DNA of 64,000 nucleotides from Vicingus serpentipes. GTDB lineage: Bacteria; Bacteroidota; Bacteroidia; Flavobacteriales_E; Vicingaceae. Location: positions 157,078-221,077 of the forward strand of contig NZ_VOOS01000006.1 in the NCBI RefSeq assembly GCF_007993035.1, written 5' to 3'. Both the position numbers and the translations under genes were made by a program. Below, piece after piece: positions 43,320 to 52,156 of the stretch; positions within the stretch are counted from its first letter, which is position 1; every line of letters starts with the position of its first letter. Under the pieces are notes generated by a model. That model ran no database searches and had not been told where the DNA came from. It was given only the letters and a program-made list of their open reading frames with translations.

Positions 43320-45048
43320 TTATAATATCAATATTTAATTCTTCTAATTGTTCTTTACTGATTGGAGAAGGAGAATCAATCATCACATCTCTACCATTAT
43401 TGTTTTTAGGAAATGCGATAAAATCTCTGATTGTTTCTTGGCCACCGAATAAAGCACAAAGTCTATCAAATCCTAAAGCAATTCCACCATGAGGAGGAGC
43501 ACCATATTCAAAGGCATTCATTAAAAAGCCAAATTGTGCTTGTGCTTCATCTTTGCTAAACCCTAATAAATCAAACATTCTTGATTGTACAGCCCTATCA
43601 TGAATACGAATTGAGCCACCACCAATCTCAGTTCCGTTTAATACTAAATCGTAAGCATTAGCTCTTACTTTTCCTGGGTCAGTATCTAGTAGTCCAATAT
43701 CTTCTTTTTTAGGAGAGGTAAAAGGGTGGTGCATTGCGTGATAACGACCACTTTCTTCATCCCATTCTAAAAGAGGGAAATCATAAACCCATAACGGAGC
43801 ATAAATATTAGGGTTACGTAATCCTAGTTCATTTCCTAAGTGTAAACGTAAAGTGTTCATTTGGTTTTGAGTAGCTGTTTTATCACCACTTAATACTAAA
43901 ATTAAATCACCAGCTTTAGCACCACACTTGTCTGCCCAAGCTTTTAAATCTTCTTCACTGTAAAATTTATCTACTGATGATTTGAAAGTGCCATCTTCAT
44001 TGCATTTTACATAGATTAATCCTTTAGCACCAATTTGTGGACGTTTTACAAAATCAACTAATTTGTCTAACTCTTTTCGAGTATATGTTGAGCAATCTTC
44101 AGCAACAATAGCTATAACACTTTCTGCGTCATCAAAAATTGCGAAACCTTTATTTTTAACAACTTCGTTTATATAGTTGAATGTCATTCCAAATCGAATG
44201 TCTGGTTTGTCGCAACCATAATTTTCCATTGCATCAGCATAGCTCATTCGTGGGAATGAATCAAATTCAATACCTTTTGTTATTTGAAACAAATGAACCA
44301 TCATTGCCTCAAAAGTGTTCAAAATATCTTCCTGATCTACAAAAGCCATTTCACAGTCAATTTGAGTAAACTCTGGTTGACGATCAGCTCTTAAATCTTC
44401 ATCTCTAAAACAACGAACTATTTGATAATAACGGTCATAACCACTAACCATTAAAAGTTGTTTGAATGTTTGTGGAGATTGAGGTAAAGCATAAAACTGG
44501 TTAGGATTCATTCTGCTAGGCACCACAAAATCTCTAGCTCCTTCAGGTGTAGATTTGATTAAATAAGGAGTCTCAATTTCAAAAAAATTAATGCTATCTA
44601 AATATTTTCTAATTTCTATAGATAGTTTATGTCTTAATTTTAAAGCTTCTTGAAGTGGTTTTCTTCTTAAATCTAAATAGCGATATTGCATACGCAACTC
44701 TTCACCACCATCAGTATTATCCTCAATCGTAAAAGGAGGGGTTTTACTTTTGTTTAAAACAGTTATAGACTGAACAGCTATTTCAATTTCACCTGTTGGG
44801 ATGTTTTTGTTTTTACTTTCACGTTCAATTACTTTTCCTGTAACTTGAATTACATCTTCTCTTCCTAAATCTTTAGCTATTTTTAAAAGTTCTTCACCAC
44901 ATACTAATTGAGTTATTCCATAACGGTCTCTTAAATCAACAAAGGTCATAGCACCCATTTCTCTTGATTTCTGTACCCATCCACAAAGTGTAACTTCTTT
45001 ATTGATATCTTCTATTCTTAACTCTCCGTTAGTATGCGATCTATACAT
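43303..45048 (-). CDS. aspS: aspartyl-tRNA synthetase
   Basis: 581 residues with N-terminal OB anticodon-binding domain ([22 protein letters not shown]) and class II catalytic core: [35 protein letters not shown], and [19 protein letters not shown]-type insert lies between. It charges tRNA-Asp (or Asp/Asn if discriminating poorly). It is upstream of the trhO cluster but separated from it by a terminator. Confidence 0.97.
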   Translation of the reverse strand: MYRSHTNGELRIEDINKEVTLCGWVQKSREMGAMTFVDLRDRYGITQLVCGEELLKIAKDLGREDVIQVTGKVIERESKNKNIPTGEIEIAVQSITVLNKSKTPPFTIEDNTDGGEELRMQYRYLDLRRKPLQEALKLRHKLSIEIRKYLDSINFFEIETPYLIKSTPEGARDFVVPSRMNPNQFYALPQSPQTFKQLLMVSGYDRYYQIVRCFRDEDLRADRQPEFTQIDCEMAFVDQEDILNTFEAMMVHLFQITKGIEFDSFPRMSYADAMENYGCDKPDIRFGMTFNYINEVVKNKGFAIFDDAESVIAIVAEDCSTYTRKELDKLVDFVKRPQIGAKGLIYVKCNEDGTFKSSVDKFYSEEDLKAWADKCGAKAGDLILVLSGDKTATQNQMNTLRLHLGNELGLRNPNIYAPLWVYDFPLLEWDEESGRYHAMHHPFTSPKKEDIGLLDTDPGKVRANAYDLVLNGTEIGGGSIRIHDRAVQSRMFDLLGFSKDEAQAQFGFLMNAFEYGAPPHGGIALGFDRLCALFGGQETIRDFIAFPKNNNGRDVMIDSPSPISKEQLEELNIDIIKKEVV

Positions 45049-45068
45049 TTTAGTAATTTTTTGAAGGG

Positions 45069-45076
45069 CAAAAGTA
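45069..45076 (-). promoter_or_regulatory. -7 box for aspS
   Basis: The minus strand reads TACTTTTG, matching TAnnTTTG, 20 bases before the ATG. It sits between the neighbour's terminator and aspS. Confidence 0.5.
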
Positions 45077-45081
45077 ATAAA

Positions 45082-45108
45082 AAATGCCTGCTATTTTAGC
45101 AGGCATTT
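45082..45108 (-). terminator. terminator of the lipoprotein gene
   Basis: A perfect 12-bp stem (45082-45093 with 45097-45108), 3-base loop, and a T-run on the minus strand stop the lipoprotein gene before aspS. Confidence 0.92.
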
Positions 45109-45132
45109 GCCGATAATATTTTAGATTTTATT

Positions 45133-46038
45133 TTATTGATAAGTTGGGAATAATCCTCTAAGCCCCATGTCAACAACTGTGTCTCCAGGATTAACTCCAT
45201 CTGATGGTTCAAAGTAACCATCATTATTGATGTCTCTCCATTCAAAACTATTATTGGTAGATAAATTAATGTTAACGGTAATGTCTGTTGTTTCGTTTCC
45301 CGAAATAGTTAATGGAGTCGGAAAATTACCAGTTACAACACAGCTTCCTGAAGGAATAGGGGAAGTGTTTGAAATTGGATTTGGAACAGTTGTTCCTAGA
45401 GATTGGCCTTCACTAATATAAGTATTGCCTAATACATTTGTTTCAAATCCCCAATATCCTTGTAGCTTATTTCCATTTACACTTATGTTTTCAGAATTTA
45501 TTACATAGCTAGTAATATAAGTATTAAAACCAACGAATGAAGCTAGCCTACCAGTTTGTAATCCAAATCCAGGAACTAAAAATTTGATGTCGTAGTTCTG
45601 GTAAGTTAAAGAAACCCTTAACCATTTGTATGTTCCAGCAGATACTTGAGAAAGAGGAATGGTATAGAACACTTCTCCTTGACCTTTTGTTCTTGCTTGA
45701 CTAAAATCTACTGCATCAGATCCTCCGATAGATGTTTCAGCGCCATGATAAACAATTTCTCCATTTCCTAAAGCTGTTAAGCTATCTGGAGCAAATTCAA
45801 TGTAATGAGCACTCATTTTATGGAAAACAGGAGATTGTGCTGAATTACCTGTAGGAATTGTTGATGGGTTACCTAAATTATCTAATCGAGCGAGTGTTGA
45901 ATCAAAATATAGTTTAAATATCAAATTAGGCCCGCTTTGAGTTGATGTAGTTGGAGTAACTGTTGGAGAGGGAGAGTCATCTTTACTACAGCTAACAAAA
46001 CCAATTGCTGCAATTAAAATAATTGAAAAATATTTCAT
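45133..46038 (-). CDS. hypothetical lipoprotein, probably surface-exposed
   Basis: 301 residues. The leader ends in FVSC18 and continues SKDDSPSPTVTPTTSTQ; K-(D/E)2 right after the Cys fits the surface-export signal reported in Capnocytophaga. A Pro/Thr linker leads to a beta-rich domain (IFKLYFDSTLARLDN; KWLRVSLTYQNYDIKFLVPG). Near the end, DINNDGYFEPSDG resembles a calcium-binding dockerin/EF-hand loop. I do not recognise the family. Confidence 0.75.
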   Translation of the reverse strand: MKYFSIILIAAIGFVSCSKDDSPSPTVTPTTSTQSGPNLIFKLYFDSTLARLDNLGNPSTIPTGNSAQSPVFHKMSAHYIEFAPDSLTALGNGEIVYHGAETSIGGSDAVDFSQARTKGQGEVFYTIPLSQVSAGTYKWLRVSLTYQNYDIKFLVPGFGLQTGRLASFVGFNTYITSYVINSENISVNGNKLQGYWGFETNVLGNTYISEGQSLGTTVPNPISNTSPIPSGSCVVTGNFPTPLTISGNETTDITVNINLSTNNSFEWRDINNDGYFEPSDGVNPGDTVVDMGLRGLFPTYQ

Positions 46039-46061
46039 GTTTATTGTTTTTGATTAATAAT

Positions 46062-46069
46062 CAAATATA
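46062..46069 (-). promoter_or_regulatory. -7 box for the 45-kb lipoprotein gene
   Basis: The minus strand reads TATATTTG, a full TAnnTTTG match, 23 bases before the ATG. Confidence 0.5.
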
Positions 46070-46150
46070 AGTTTAAAGATTTGAAAATGAATTGGTTTGA
46101 TAAAAATGATAAAATTGATAGCAAAGCGCTAAATTTTAACAAGCTTTAAA

Positions 46151-46182
46151 TTTGTGAAAAAGTTTAAGAACTCTTAATTTCG
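46151..46182 (+). promoter_or_regulatory. promoter of acnB
   Basis: TTTG (46151-46154) and TAATTTCG (46175-46182; one mismatch to TAnnTTTG) are 20 bases apart. The leader would be about 110 bases and contains two TGGGATA repeats (46201, 46215) and a 6-bp pairing GGATAA/TTATCC. Confidence 0.5.
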
Positions 46183-46300
46183 TGTCTCGAAACAGCAAGT
46201 TGGGATATCCTATCTGGGATAATGTGAAGTTGGTAAGAGTATTTATCCATAATAAGCTGTGTTTATTAAATTTATTTATTAATCACTTAAACGTATTATT

Positions 46301-49081
46301 ATGAATATGTATCAAGATTATCTAAAAGAAATTGAATTTCGGAAACTACAAGGACTTCAACCTAAACCAGTTGATGCTGCTGAATTATTAAGCGAAATTA
46401 TTGCTCAAATTAAAGATGTAAATAATGAATATAGAGCAGAATCTTTAAACTTTTTTATTTACAACGTTTTACCAGGAACTACAAGTGCTGCAGAAGTGAA
46501 AGCTAAATTCTTAAAAGAAATTATTCTTGGAGAATCTGTTGTTGAAGAAATTACTCCAGCATCTGCTTTTGAGCAGTTGTCACATATGAAAGGAGGCCCA
46601 TCAATTAAGGTGTTATTAGACTTAGTGATTGATGGTAATGATATTGCTATTGCTCAAGAGGCAGCAAAAGTGTTAAAAACACAAGTATTTTTATACGAAG
46701 CAGATTTAGAGCGATTAGAGGGTGCGTATAAGCAAGGATGCCCTATTTCAAAAGATATTATTGAGAGTTATGCAAATGCAGAGTTCTTTACAAAATTACC
46801 AGAACTTGAAGAGAAAATTGATGTAGTAACTTATATTGCTGGAGTCGGAGATATTTCAACAGATTTACTTTCTCCAGGAGGTGATGCACATTCAAGGTCT
46901 GATAGAGAGTTACACGGACAATGTTTATTTGAGCATAATAAAGATATGCAAAATGAATTATTGGCATTAAAGGAAAAACATCCAGATAAACGTGTAATGT
47001 TAATTGCAGAAAAAGGAACAATGGGGGTTGGGTCTTCAAGAATGTCGGGAGTAAATAATGTAGCGCTTTGGACAGGTGTTAAAGCTAGTCCTTATGTTCC
47101 ATTTATAAATATTGCGCCTGTAATTGCGGGAACAAATGGGATTTCACCAATTTTCTTAACTACAGTTGGTGTGACAGGAGGAATAGGTTTAGACCTTAAA
47201 AACTGGGTAAAGCAAAAAGATGCTGATGGGAAAACTATTGTTGATGAAGATGGCGAACCAGTTTTAAAACAAGAATATTCTGTTGAGACAGGAACTGTTT
47301 TAACAATCAACACAAAAACTAAGAAACTTTATAACGGAGATAAAGAATTAAAAGATATTTCTGCTGCATTTACTCCTCAGAAAATGGAGTTTATGAAAGC
47401 TGGAGGTTCTTACGCTGTTGTTTTCGGTAAAAAAGTACAAACATTTGCATGTAAAGCTTTAGGAATTGATGTGCCTCAAGTTTATGCTGCTTCAAAAGAG
47501 ATTTCTGTTGATGGTCAAGGATTGACAGCAGTAGAAAAAATATTTAATAAAAATGCTGTAGGAACAACTCCAGGGAAAACGCTACATTCAGGTTCTGATG
47601 TACGTGTTGAAGTTAATATTGTAGGTTCGCAAGATACAACAGGATTAATGACTTCTCAAGAACTAGAAATGATGGCTGCTACTGTTATTTCTCCAATTGT
47701 TGATGCTGGTTACCAATCTGGATGTCATACTGCTTCGGTTTGGGATGATAAGTCTAAAGCTAATATTCCAAGGTTGATGAAATTTATGAATGACTTTGGT
47801 TTGATTACAGGTCGTGACCCTAAAGGTAAATACCACGCAATGACAGATGTTATTCACAAGGTATTAAACGATTTAGCAGTTGATGATTGGGATGTTATCA
47901 TCGGAGGAGATTCACATACACGTATGTCTAAAGGAGTTGCTTTTGGAGCAGATTCAGGAACGGTTGCTTTAGCACTAGCAACAGGTGAGGCTACTATGCC
48001 AATACCTGAATCAGTAAAAGTTACTTTTAAAGGAGATATGAGAAGCTTTATGGATTTTAGAGATGTGGTTCATGCAACTCAACAACAGATGTTAAAACAG
48101 TTTGGTGGAGAAAATGTTTTCCAAGGAAGAATTATTGAGGTTCATCTTGGAACACTTGAGGCTGACCAAGCATTTACATTTACTGATTGGACTGCAGAGA
48201 TGAAAGCTAAGGCTTCAATTTGTATTTCGGAAGACGAGACACTGATTGAATCATTAGAAATTGCAAAAGGTCGTATCCAAATAATGATTGATAAAGGCAT
48301 GGATAACGATAAGCAAGTTTTACAAGGATTAATTAATAAAGCAAATAAGAGAATTGCTGAAATTAAATCAGGCGAAAACCCAGCTTTAAGACCTGATGCT
48401 AATGCTAAATATCATGCTGAAGTAGTAATTGATTTAGATGAAATTGCAGAGCCAATGATTGCAGATCCAGATGTAAATAATGAAGATGTTTCTAAGCGTT
48501 ATACACACGACACTATTAGACCTTTATCTTTTTATGGGGGAACTAAAAAAGTTGATTTAGGTTTTGTTGGATCATGTATGGTACACAAAGGAGATATGCA
48601 AATTTTAGCTCAAATGCTAAAGAATATTGAAGAGCAACAAGGTAAAGTTGAATTTAAAGCACCATTAGTGGTAGCTCCTCCAACTTATAATATTGTTGAT
48701 GAGTTAAAAGCTGAAGGCGATTGGGAGGTATTGGCAAAATATTCAGGATTTGAGTTTGATGACAATGCGCCAAAAGGATCTGCTCGTACAAAATATGAAA
48801 ACATGATGTACTTGGAGCGCCCTGGCTGTAACCTTTGTATGGGTAACCAAGAAAAGGCTGAACCAGGAGATACTGTAATGGCAACTTCTACTCGTTTATT
48901 TCAAGGAAGAGTCGTTAAAGATTCTGGAGAGAAGAAAGGGGAGTCTTTATTGTCATCTACTCCAGTTGTTGTTTTATCAACAATTTTAGGTAGAACGCCT
49001 ACTATGGAAGAATATGAAGCTGCTGTAGACGGAATAGTATTAACTAAGTTTAAACCATCTACTAAGCAACTGGTAAAATAA
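46301..49081 (+). CDS. acnB: aconitate hydratase B
   Basis: 926 residues, slightly longer than the 865 of E. coli AcnB. The HEAT-like N-terminal domain comes first (MNMYQDYLKEIEFRK), then the catalytic region with QDTTGLMTSQELE, a Cys in YQSGCHTAS, FGADSGTVALALATGE and the 4Fe-4S cysteines in GCNLCMGNQ (C843, C846). It interconverts citrate and isocitrate in the TCA cycle. AcnB in E. coli also binds RNA when its cluster is lost. Monocistronic with a strong terminator. Confidence 0.96.
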   Translation: MNMYQDYLKEIEFRKLQGLQPKPVDAAELLSEIIAQIKDVNNEYRAESLNFFIYNVLPGTTSAAEVKAKFLKEIILGESVVEEITPASAFEQLSHMKGGPSIKVLLDLVIDGNDIAIAQEAAKVLKTQVFLYEADLERLEGAYKQGCPISKDIIESYANAEFFTKLPELEEKIDVVTYIAGVGDISTDLLSPGGDAHSRSDRELHGQCLFEHNKDMQNELLALKEKHPDKRVMLIAEKGTMGVGSSRMSGVNNVALWTGVKASPYVPFINIAPVIAGTNGISPIFLTTVGVTGGIGLDLKNWVKQKDADGKTIVDEDGEPVLKQEYSVETGTVLTINTKTKKLYNGDKELKDISAAFTPQKMEFMKAGGSYAVVFGKKVQTFACKALGIDVPQVYAASKEISVDGQGLTAVEKIFNKNAVGTTPGKTLHSGSDVRVEVNIVGSQDTTGLMTSQELEMMAATVISPIVDAGYQSGCHTASVWDDKSKANIPRLMKFMNDFGLITGRDPKGKYHAMTDVIHKVLNDLAVDDWDVIIGGDSHTRMSKGVAFGADSGTVALALATGEATMPIPESVKVTFKGDMRSFMDFRDVVHATQQQMLKQFGGENVFQGRIIEVHLGTLEADQAFTFTDWTAEMKAKASICISEDETLIESLEIAKGRIQIMIDKGMDNDKQVLQGLINKANKRIAEIKSGENPALRPDANAKYHAEVVIDLDEIAEPMIADPDVNNEDVSKRYTHDTIRPLSFYGGTKKVDLGFVGSCMVHKGDMQILAQMLKNIEEQQGKVEFKAPLVVAPPTYNIVDELKAEGDWEVLAKYSGFEFDDNAPKGSARTKYENMMYLERPGCNLCMGNQEKAEPGDTVMATSTRLFQGRVVKDSGEKKGESLLSSTPVVVLSTILGRTPTMEEYEAAVDGIVLTKFKPSTKQLVK

Positions 49082-49103
49082 TTGAAGTATAGTTAATTCT
49101 AAT

Positions 49104-49136
49104 AAAAAAGCCCAACTCATTGAGTTGGGCTTTTTT
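49104..49136. terminator. bidirectional terminator between acnB and uvrC
   Basis: A 16-base perfect inverted repeat (49104-49119 with 49121-49136) has an A-run and T-run at its ends and can serve both convergent genes. Confidence 0.92.
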
Positions 49137-49183
49137 ATTTAATGATAATATGAAAATGGTTTAATAAACCTTCAATATTTTCT

Positions 49184-50971
49184 TTAATCATTACTAAAGT
49201 GATCAAATACAATTTTTGCTCTTTGCTTGTTTACTGCTGTTTCTAATTCTTTTAAAGTTGCTTTTTTTATGCGGGCAACAGATTTAAATTTCCAGAGTAA
49301 TTGTTGTGCAGTTTTAAAACCTATGCCTTCAATTTTATCTAATTCAGAAGTAATAGCAGCTTTACTTCTTTTGTTTCTGTGGTGAGTAATTCCAAAACGA
49401 TGCGCTTCGTTTCTTAAATATTGGATTACTTTAAGTGATTCCGATTTTTTATCAATATACAAAGGAATAGAATCACCAGGAAAATAGATTTCTTCTAGCT
49501 TTTTAGCAATACCAATAATGGTAATTTTTCCTCGTAAATTTAGTTTGTCTAAGCTTTTTAAAGCAGAACTCAATTGTCCTTTTCCTCCATCAATTATTAT
49601 TAGCTGAGGTAAGGGTTCATCCTCATCTAACAATCTTTTATATCTTCGGTAAACAACCTCTTCCATGCTCGCAAAATCATCTGGTCCTTCAACAGTTTTT
49701 ATGTTAAAATGGCGATAATCTCGTTTGCTAGGTTTGGCATCTTTAAATACCACACATGCTGCTACCGGGTTTGTTCCTTGAATGTTTGAGTTGTCAAAAC
49801 ATTCAATATGAACTGGTTTAACTGGCATTCGTAAATCTTTTTGCATTCGTTCCAAAATTCTGTCAGAATGTTTGGTAGGATTTACATTTGCTTTTTGTTT
49901 GTTTCTTTCTAAACGGAAGTACTTGGCATTTCGCTCAGAGAGGTCTAATAATTGTTTTTTATCTCCTCGCTGAGGTACAGTAAACTTGATGTTTTCATCA
50001 GCTAAGTCGGGTTTAAAAGGTACGATTACTTCTTTCGACTCACTATCAAATCGGACTCTTAATTCAGCAATTCCTATCTGAAGTAATTCGTCATCTGTTT
50101 CATCCAATTTCTTTTTTAATTCAATGGTGTGCCCTTGAATAATTGCTCCATTTATTACTTTTAAATAGTTTACGAAGCCATATTTTTCATCACTAATAAT
50201 AGAAAAAACATCTACATCATTAATTGTTGGACTTACTACAACGGATTTGCTTTGGTAATTTTCTAGTGTTTCAATTTTCTCTTTTATCTGTTGCGCTTTT
50301 TCAAATTGTAGTTTGTCAGCATATTCTTTCATTAAAGGTTTAAGGTGTTTTGTAACACTGTTAATATTTCCTTTAATGATATTTTTAATTTCGTTTATTG
50401 AGGTGTTGTAGTCATCTTCTGATTGCTCATCGATACATGGACCTTTACAGTTTCCAATATGATATTCTAAGCAAACTTTAAACTTTTCGTTTGCAATATT
50501 TTCTTCCGATAAATTGTAGTTACAATTTCGAATAGGATAAAGTTGTCTAATTAAATCCAAGATTGTATTCATCATTCTAACCGATGCATATGGACCAAAA
50601 TATTCGGAACCATCTCTTATTATATTTCTGGTAGAGAAAATTCTTGGAAAGCGTTCATTTTTAATACAAATCCATGGGTAAGTTTTATCATCTTTTAGTA
50701 AAATGTTGTACTTCGGTTGATATTTTTTAATGAGGTTATTTTCTAAAAGTAGGGCTTCAATCTCTGTTTCAACAACAATTATTTTTATGTCAGCAATTTG
50801 TCGAACTAAAATAGCTGTTTTACCATTTTCATGGTTTTTAGTAAAATAAGAGGTTACTCTTTTTTTTAAGTTTTTAGCTTTACCTACATAAAGAATAATA
50901 CCCTCTGTATTATAATACTGATAAACACCAGGTTTGTTGGGTAAGTTTTTTATGATATTATTCAGACTCAT
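49184..50971 (-). CDS. uvrC: excinuclease ABC subunit C
   Basis: 595 residues. GIY-YIG nuclease at the N-terminus (NKPGVYQYYNTEGIILYVGKAKN), a Cys-rich stretch with CLEYHIGNCKGPC, UVR motif (PLMKEYADKLQFEKAQQI), RNase H-like C-terminal nuclease with HIECFDNSNIQGTN and IIDGGKGQLSSAL, and a helix-hairpin-helix end (LDKIEGIGFKTAQQLLWKF). It cuts both sides of DNA damage with UvrA/UvrB. A TAATTTTG box at 50979-50986 lies 7 bases before the ATG. No uvr neighbours. Confidence 0.96.
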   Translation of the reverse strand: MSLNNIIKNLPNKPGVYQYYNTEGIILYVGKAKNLKKRVTSYFTKNHENGKTAILVRQIADIKIIVVETEIEALLLENNLIKKYQPKYNILLKDDKTYPWICIKNERFPRIFSTRNIIRDGSEYFGPYASVRMMNTILDLIRQLYPIRNCNYNLSEENIANEKFKVCLEYHIGNCKGPCIDEQSEDDYNTSINEIKNIIKGNINSVTKHLKPLMKEYADKLQFEKAQQIKEKIETLENYQSKSVVVSPTINDVDVFSIISDEKYGFVNYLKVINGAIIQGHTIELKKKLDETDDELLQIGIAELRVRFDSESKEVIVPFKPDLADENIKFTVPQRGDKKQLLDLSERNAKYFRLERNKQKANVNPTKHSDRILERMQKDLRMPVKPVHIECFDNSNIQGTNPVAACVVFKDAKPSKRDYRHFNIKTVEGPDDFASMEEVVYRRYKRLLDEDEPLPQLIIIDGGKGQLSSALKSLDKLNLRGKITIIGIAKKLEEIYFPGDSIPLYIDKKSESLKVIQYLRNEAHRFGITHHRNKRSKAAITSELDKIEGIGFKTAQQLLWKFKSVARIKKATLKELETAVNKQRAKIVFDHFSND

Positions 50972-51075
50972 TAATTTTCAAAATTAATTATAATCAAATT
51001 GTATAAAGAAATTTATATATTTATTGTTTGTTACTAAAGCAACTTGTTGTTTTACTTTTTCGTATATGTTAATTA

Positions 51076-52080
51076 ATGAGTAAAATATTTACATTTTTAA
51101 TAGTCATTTTATCGTTTCAAATCGCTTATTCTGACTGCACCTCTAATGGTACAGGAGGTGGTCAATGGGACGATGCTTCTTCTTGGAGTTGTAGTCCAGA
51201 ATCTGCGCCACCCACAAATCCAAGTTGCCCCACAACTATAACCATACTTGCAACTGATAGTATTTATATAGATTCACAAACAGATTTGGTTAGTTGTGGG
51301 CCAATAACTATAGTTGTGTATGGCCAAGTACAATTTAAGAATGGAGTAAAGTTAAAGCTTGCTGATGGGTCTTCATTCGAACTTAAACCTGATGCAACCA
51401 TTTATCCAGGAAGTGGGGGAGGTAGTTCTAATTATTTGGAGATAGGAGGTAATGAAGTTTGGACTGCTGCTGATGGAGCAAAAGAAGGGCCTCTAACATA
51501 TACTAGTGGAGGTGTTTTGCCAATAAGATTAGTAAGTTTTGAAGCTAACACTAATGATGATAAAGTTGATTTAAAGTGGATTACAGCAGCTGAGGTAAAT
51601 AATGATTTTTTTACAATTGAAAAAAGTAAAGATGCTAAAAGTTGGGAAGTGTTAAATGCTGTTTCTGGTGCAGGAAATAGTAATGTTTTTATAGAGTATT
51701 TTGATTCCGATTATTCTCCTTTTAAAGGTGTGTCCTATTATCGTTTGAAGCAAACTGATTTTGATGGTAACTACTCATACTCAGATATTGTGCCCGTTAA
51801 GTATGTGAAAAATTATAAAGATGGAAGCATTAGTTTGTTCCCAAATCCAGTAAGAAGAGGAGAAGAAGTTAAGATTAGCTTTGATGATATATTTGAAGAA
51901 AAGATACTTGTTGTGTTGAGGGATGCTAAAGGACAAGAGTTTTTTTCTAAAGTAATACTAAATATTGAAGATGGCGTTTTGACAGCAATTCCAATAGATT
52001 ATTCATTAAATTCAGGAGTTTATCTTGTTACGGCAAGTTCTGAAAATCAAATGTATAGCCAAAAATTATTGGTAAAATAG
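51076..52080 (+). CDS. secreted protein with T9SS type A sorting domain
   Basis: 334 residues. A signal peptide (IVILSFQIAYS|DCTS) is one of few here not followed by Gln. The body has GGQWDDASSWSC with paired Cys, then a beta-helix-like region, a fibronectin-like domain (VSFEANTNDDKVDLKWIT, SYYRLKQTDFDGNYSYSD), and the C-terminal sorting domain with LFPNPVRRGEEVKI and GVYLVTASSENQMYSQKLLVK, given in parts. It should cross the outer membrane through the T9SS and lose its tail to PorU. Target unknown. Confidence 0.87.
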   Translation: MSKIFTFLIVILSFQIAYSDCTSNGTGGGQWDDASSWSCSPESAPPTNPSCPTTITILATDSIYIDSQTDLVSCGPITIVVYGQVQFKNGVKLKLADGSSFELKPDATIYPGSGGGSSNYLEIGGNEVWTAADGAKEGPLTYTSGGVLPIRLVSFEANTNDDKVDLKWITAAEVNNDFFTIEKSKDAKSWEVLNAVSGAGNSNVFIEYFDSDYSPFKGVSYYRLKQTDFDGNYSYSDIVPVKYVKNYKDGSISLFPNPVRRGEEVKISFDDIFEEKILVVLRDAKGQEFFSKVILNIEDGVLTAIPIDYSLNSGVYLVTASSENQMYSQKLLVK

Positions 52081-52156
52081 TTGGGGAATAAAATTTTATC
52101 ATTTAAATTTATTTTACCTATTTTTACGGCTAAATTATATCAATAAAATATTCATT

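Noticed and set aside
46087..46149. 20-codon frame upstream of acnB
   Set aside because: It is short, with no supporting signals, and lies before the predicted promoter.
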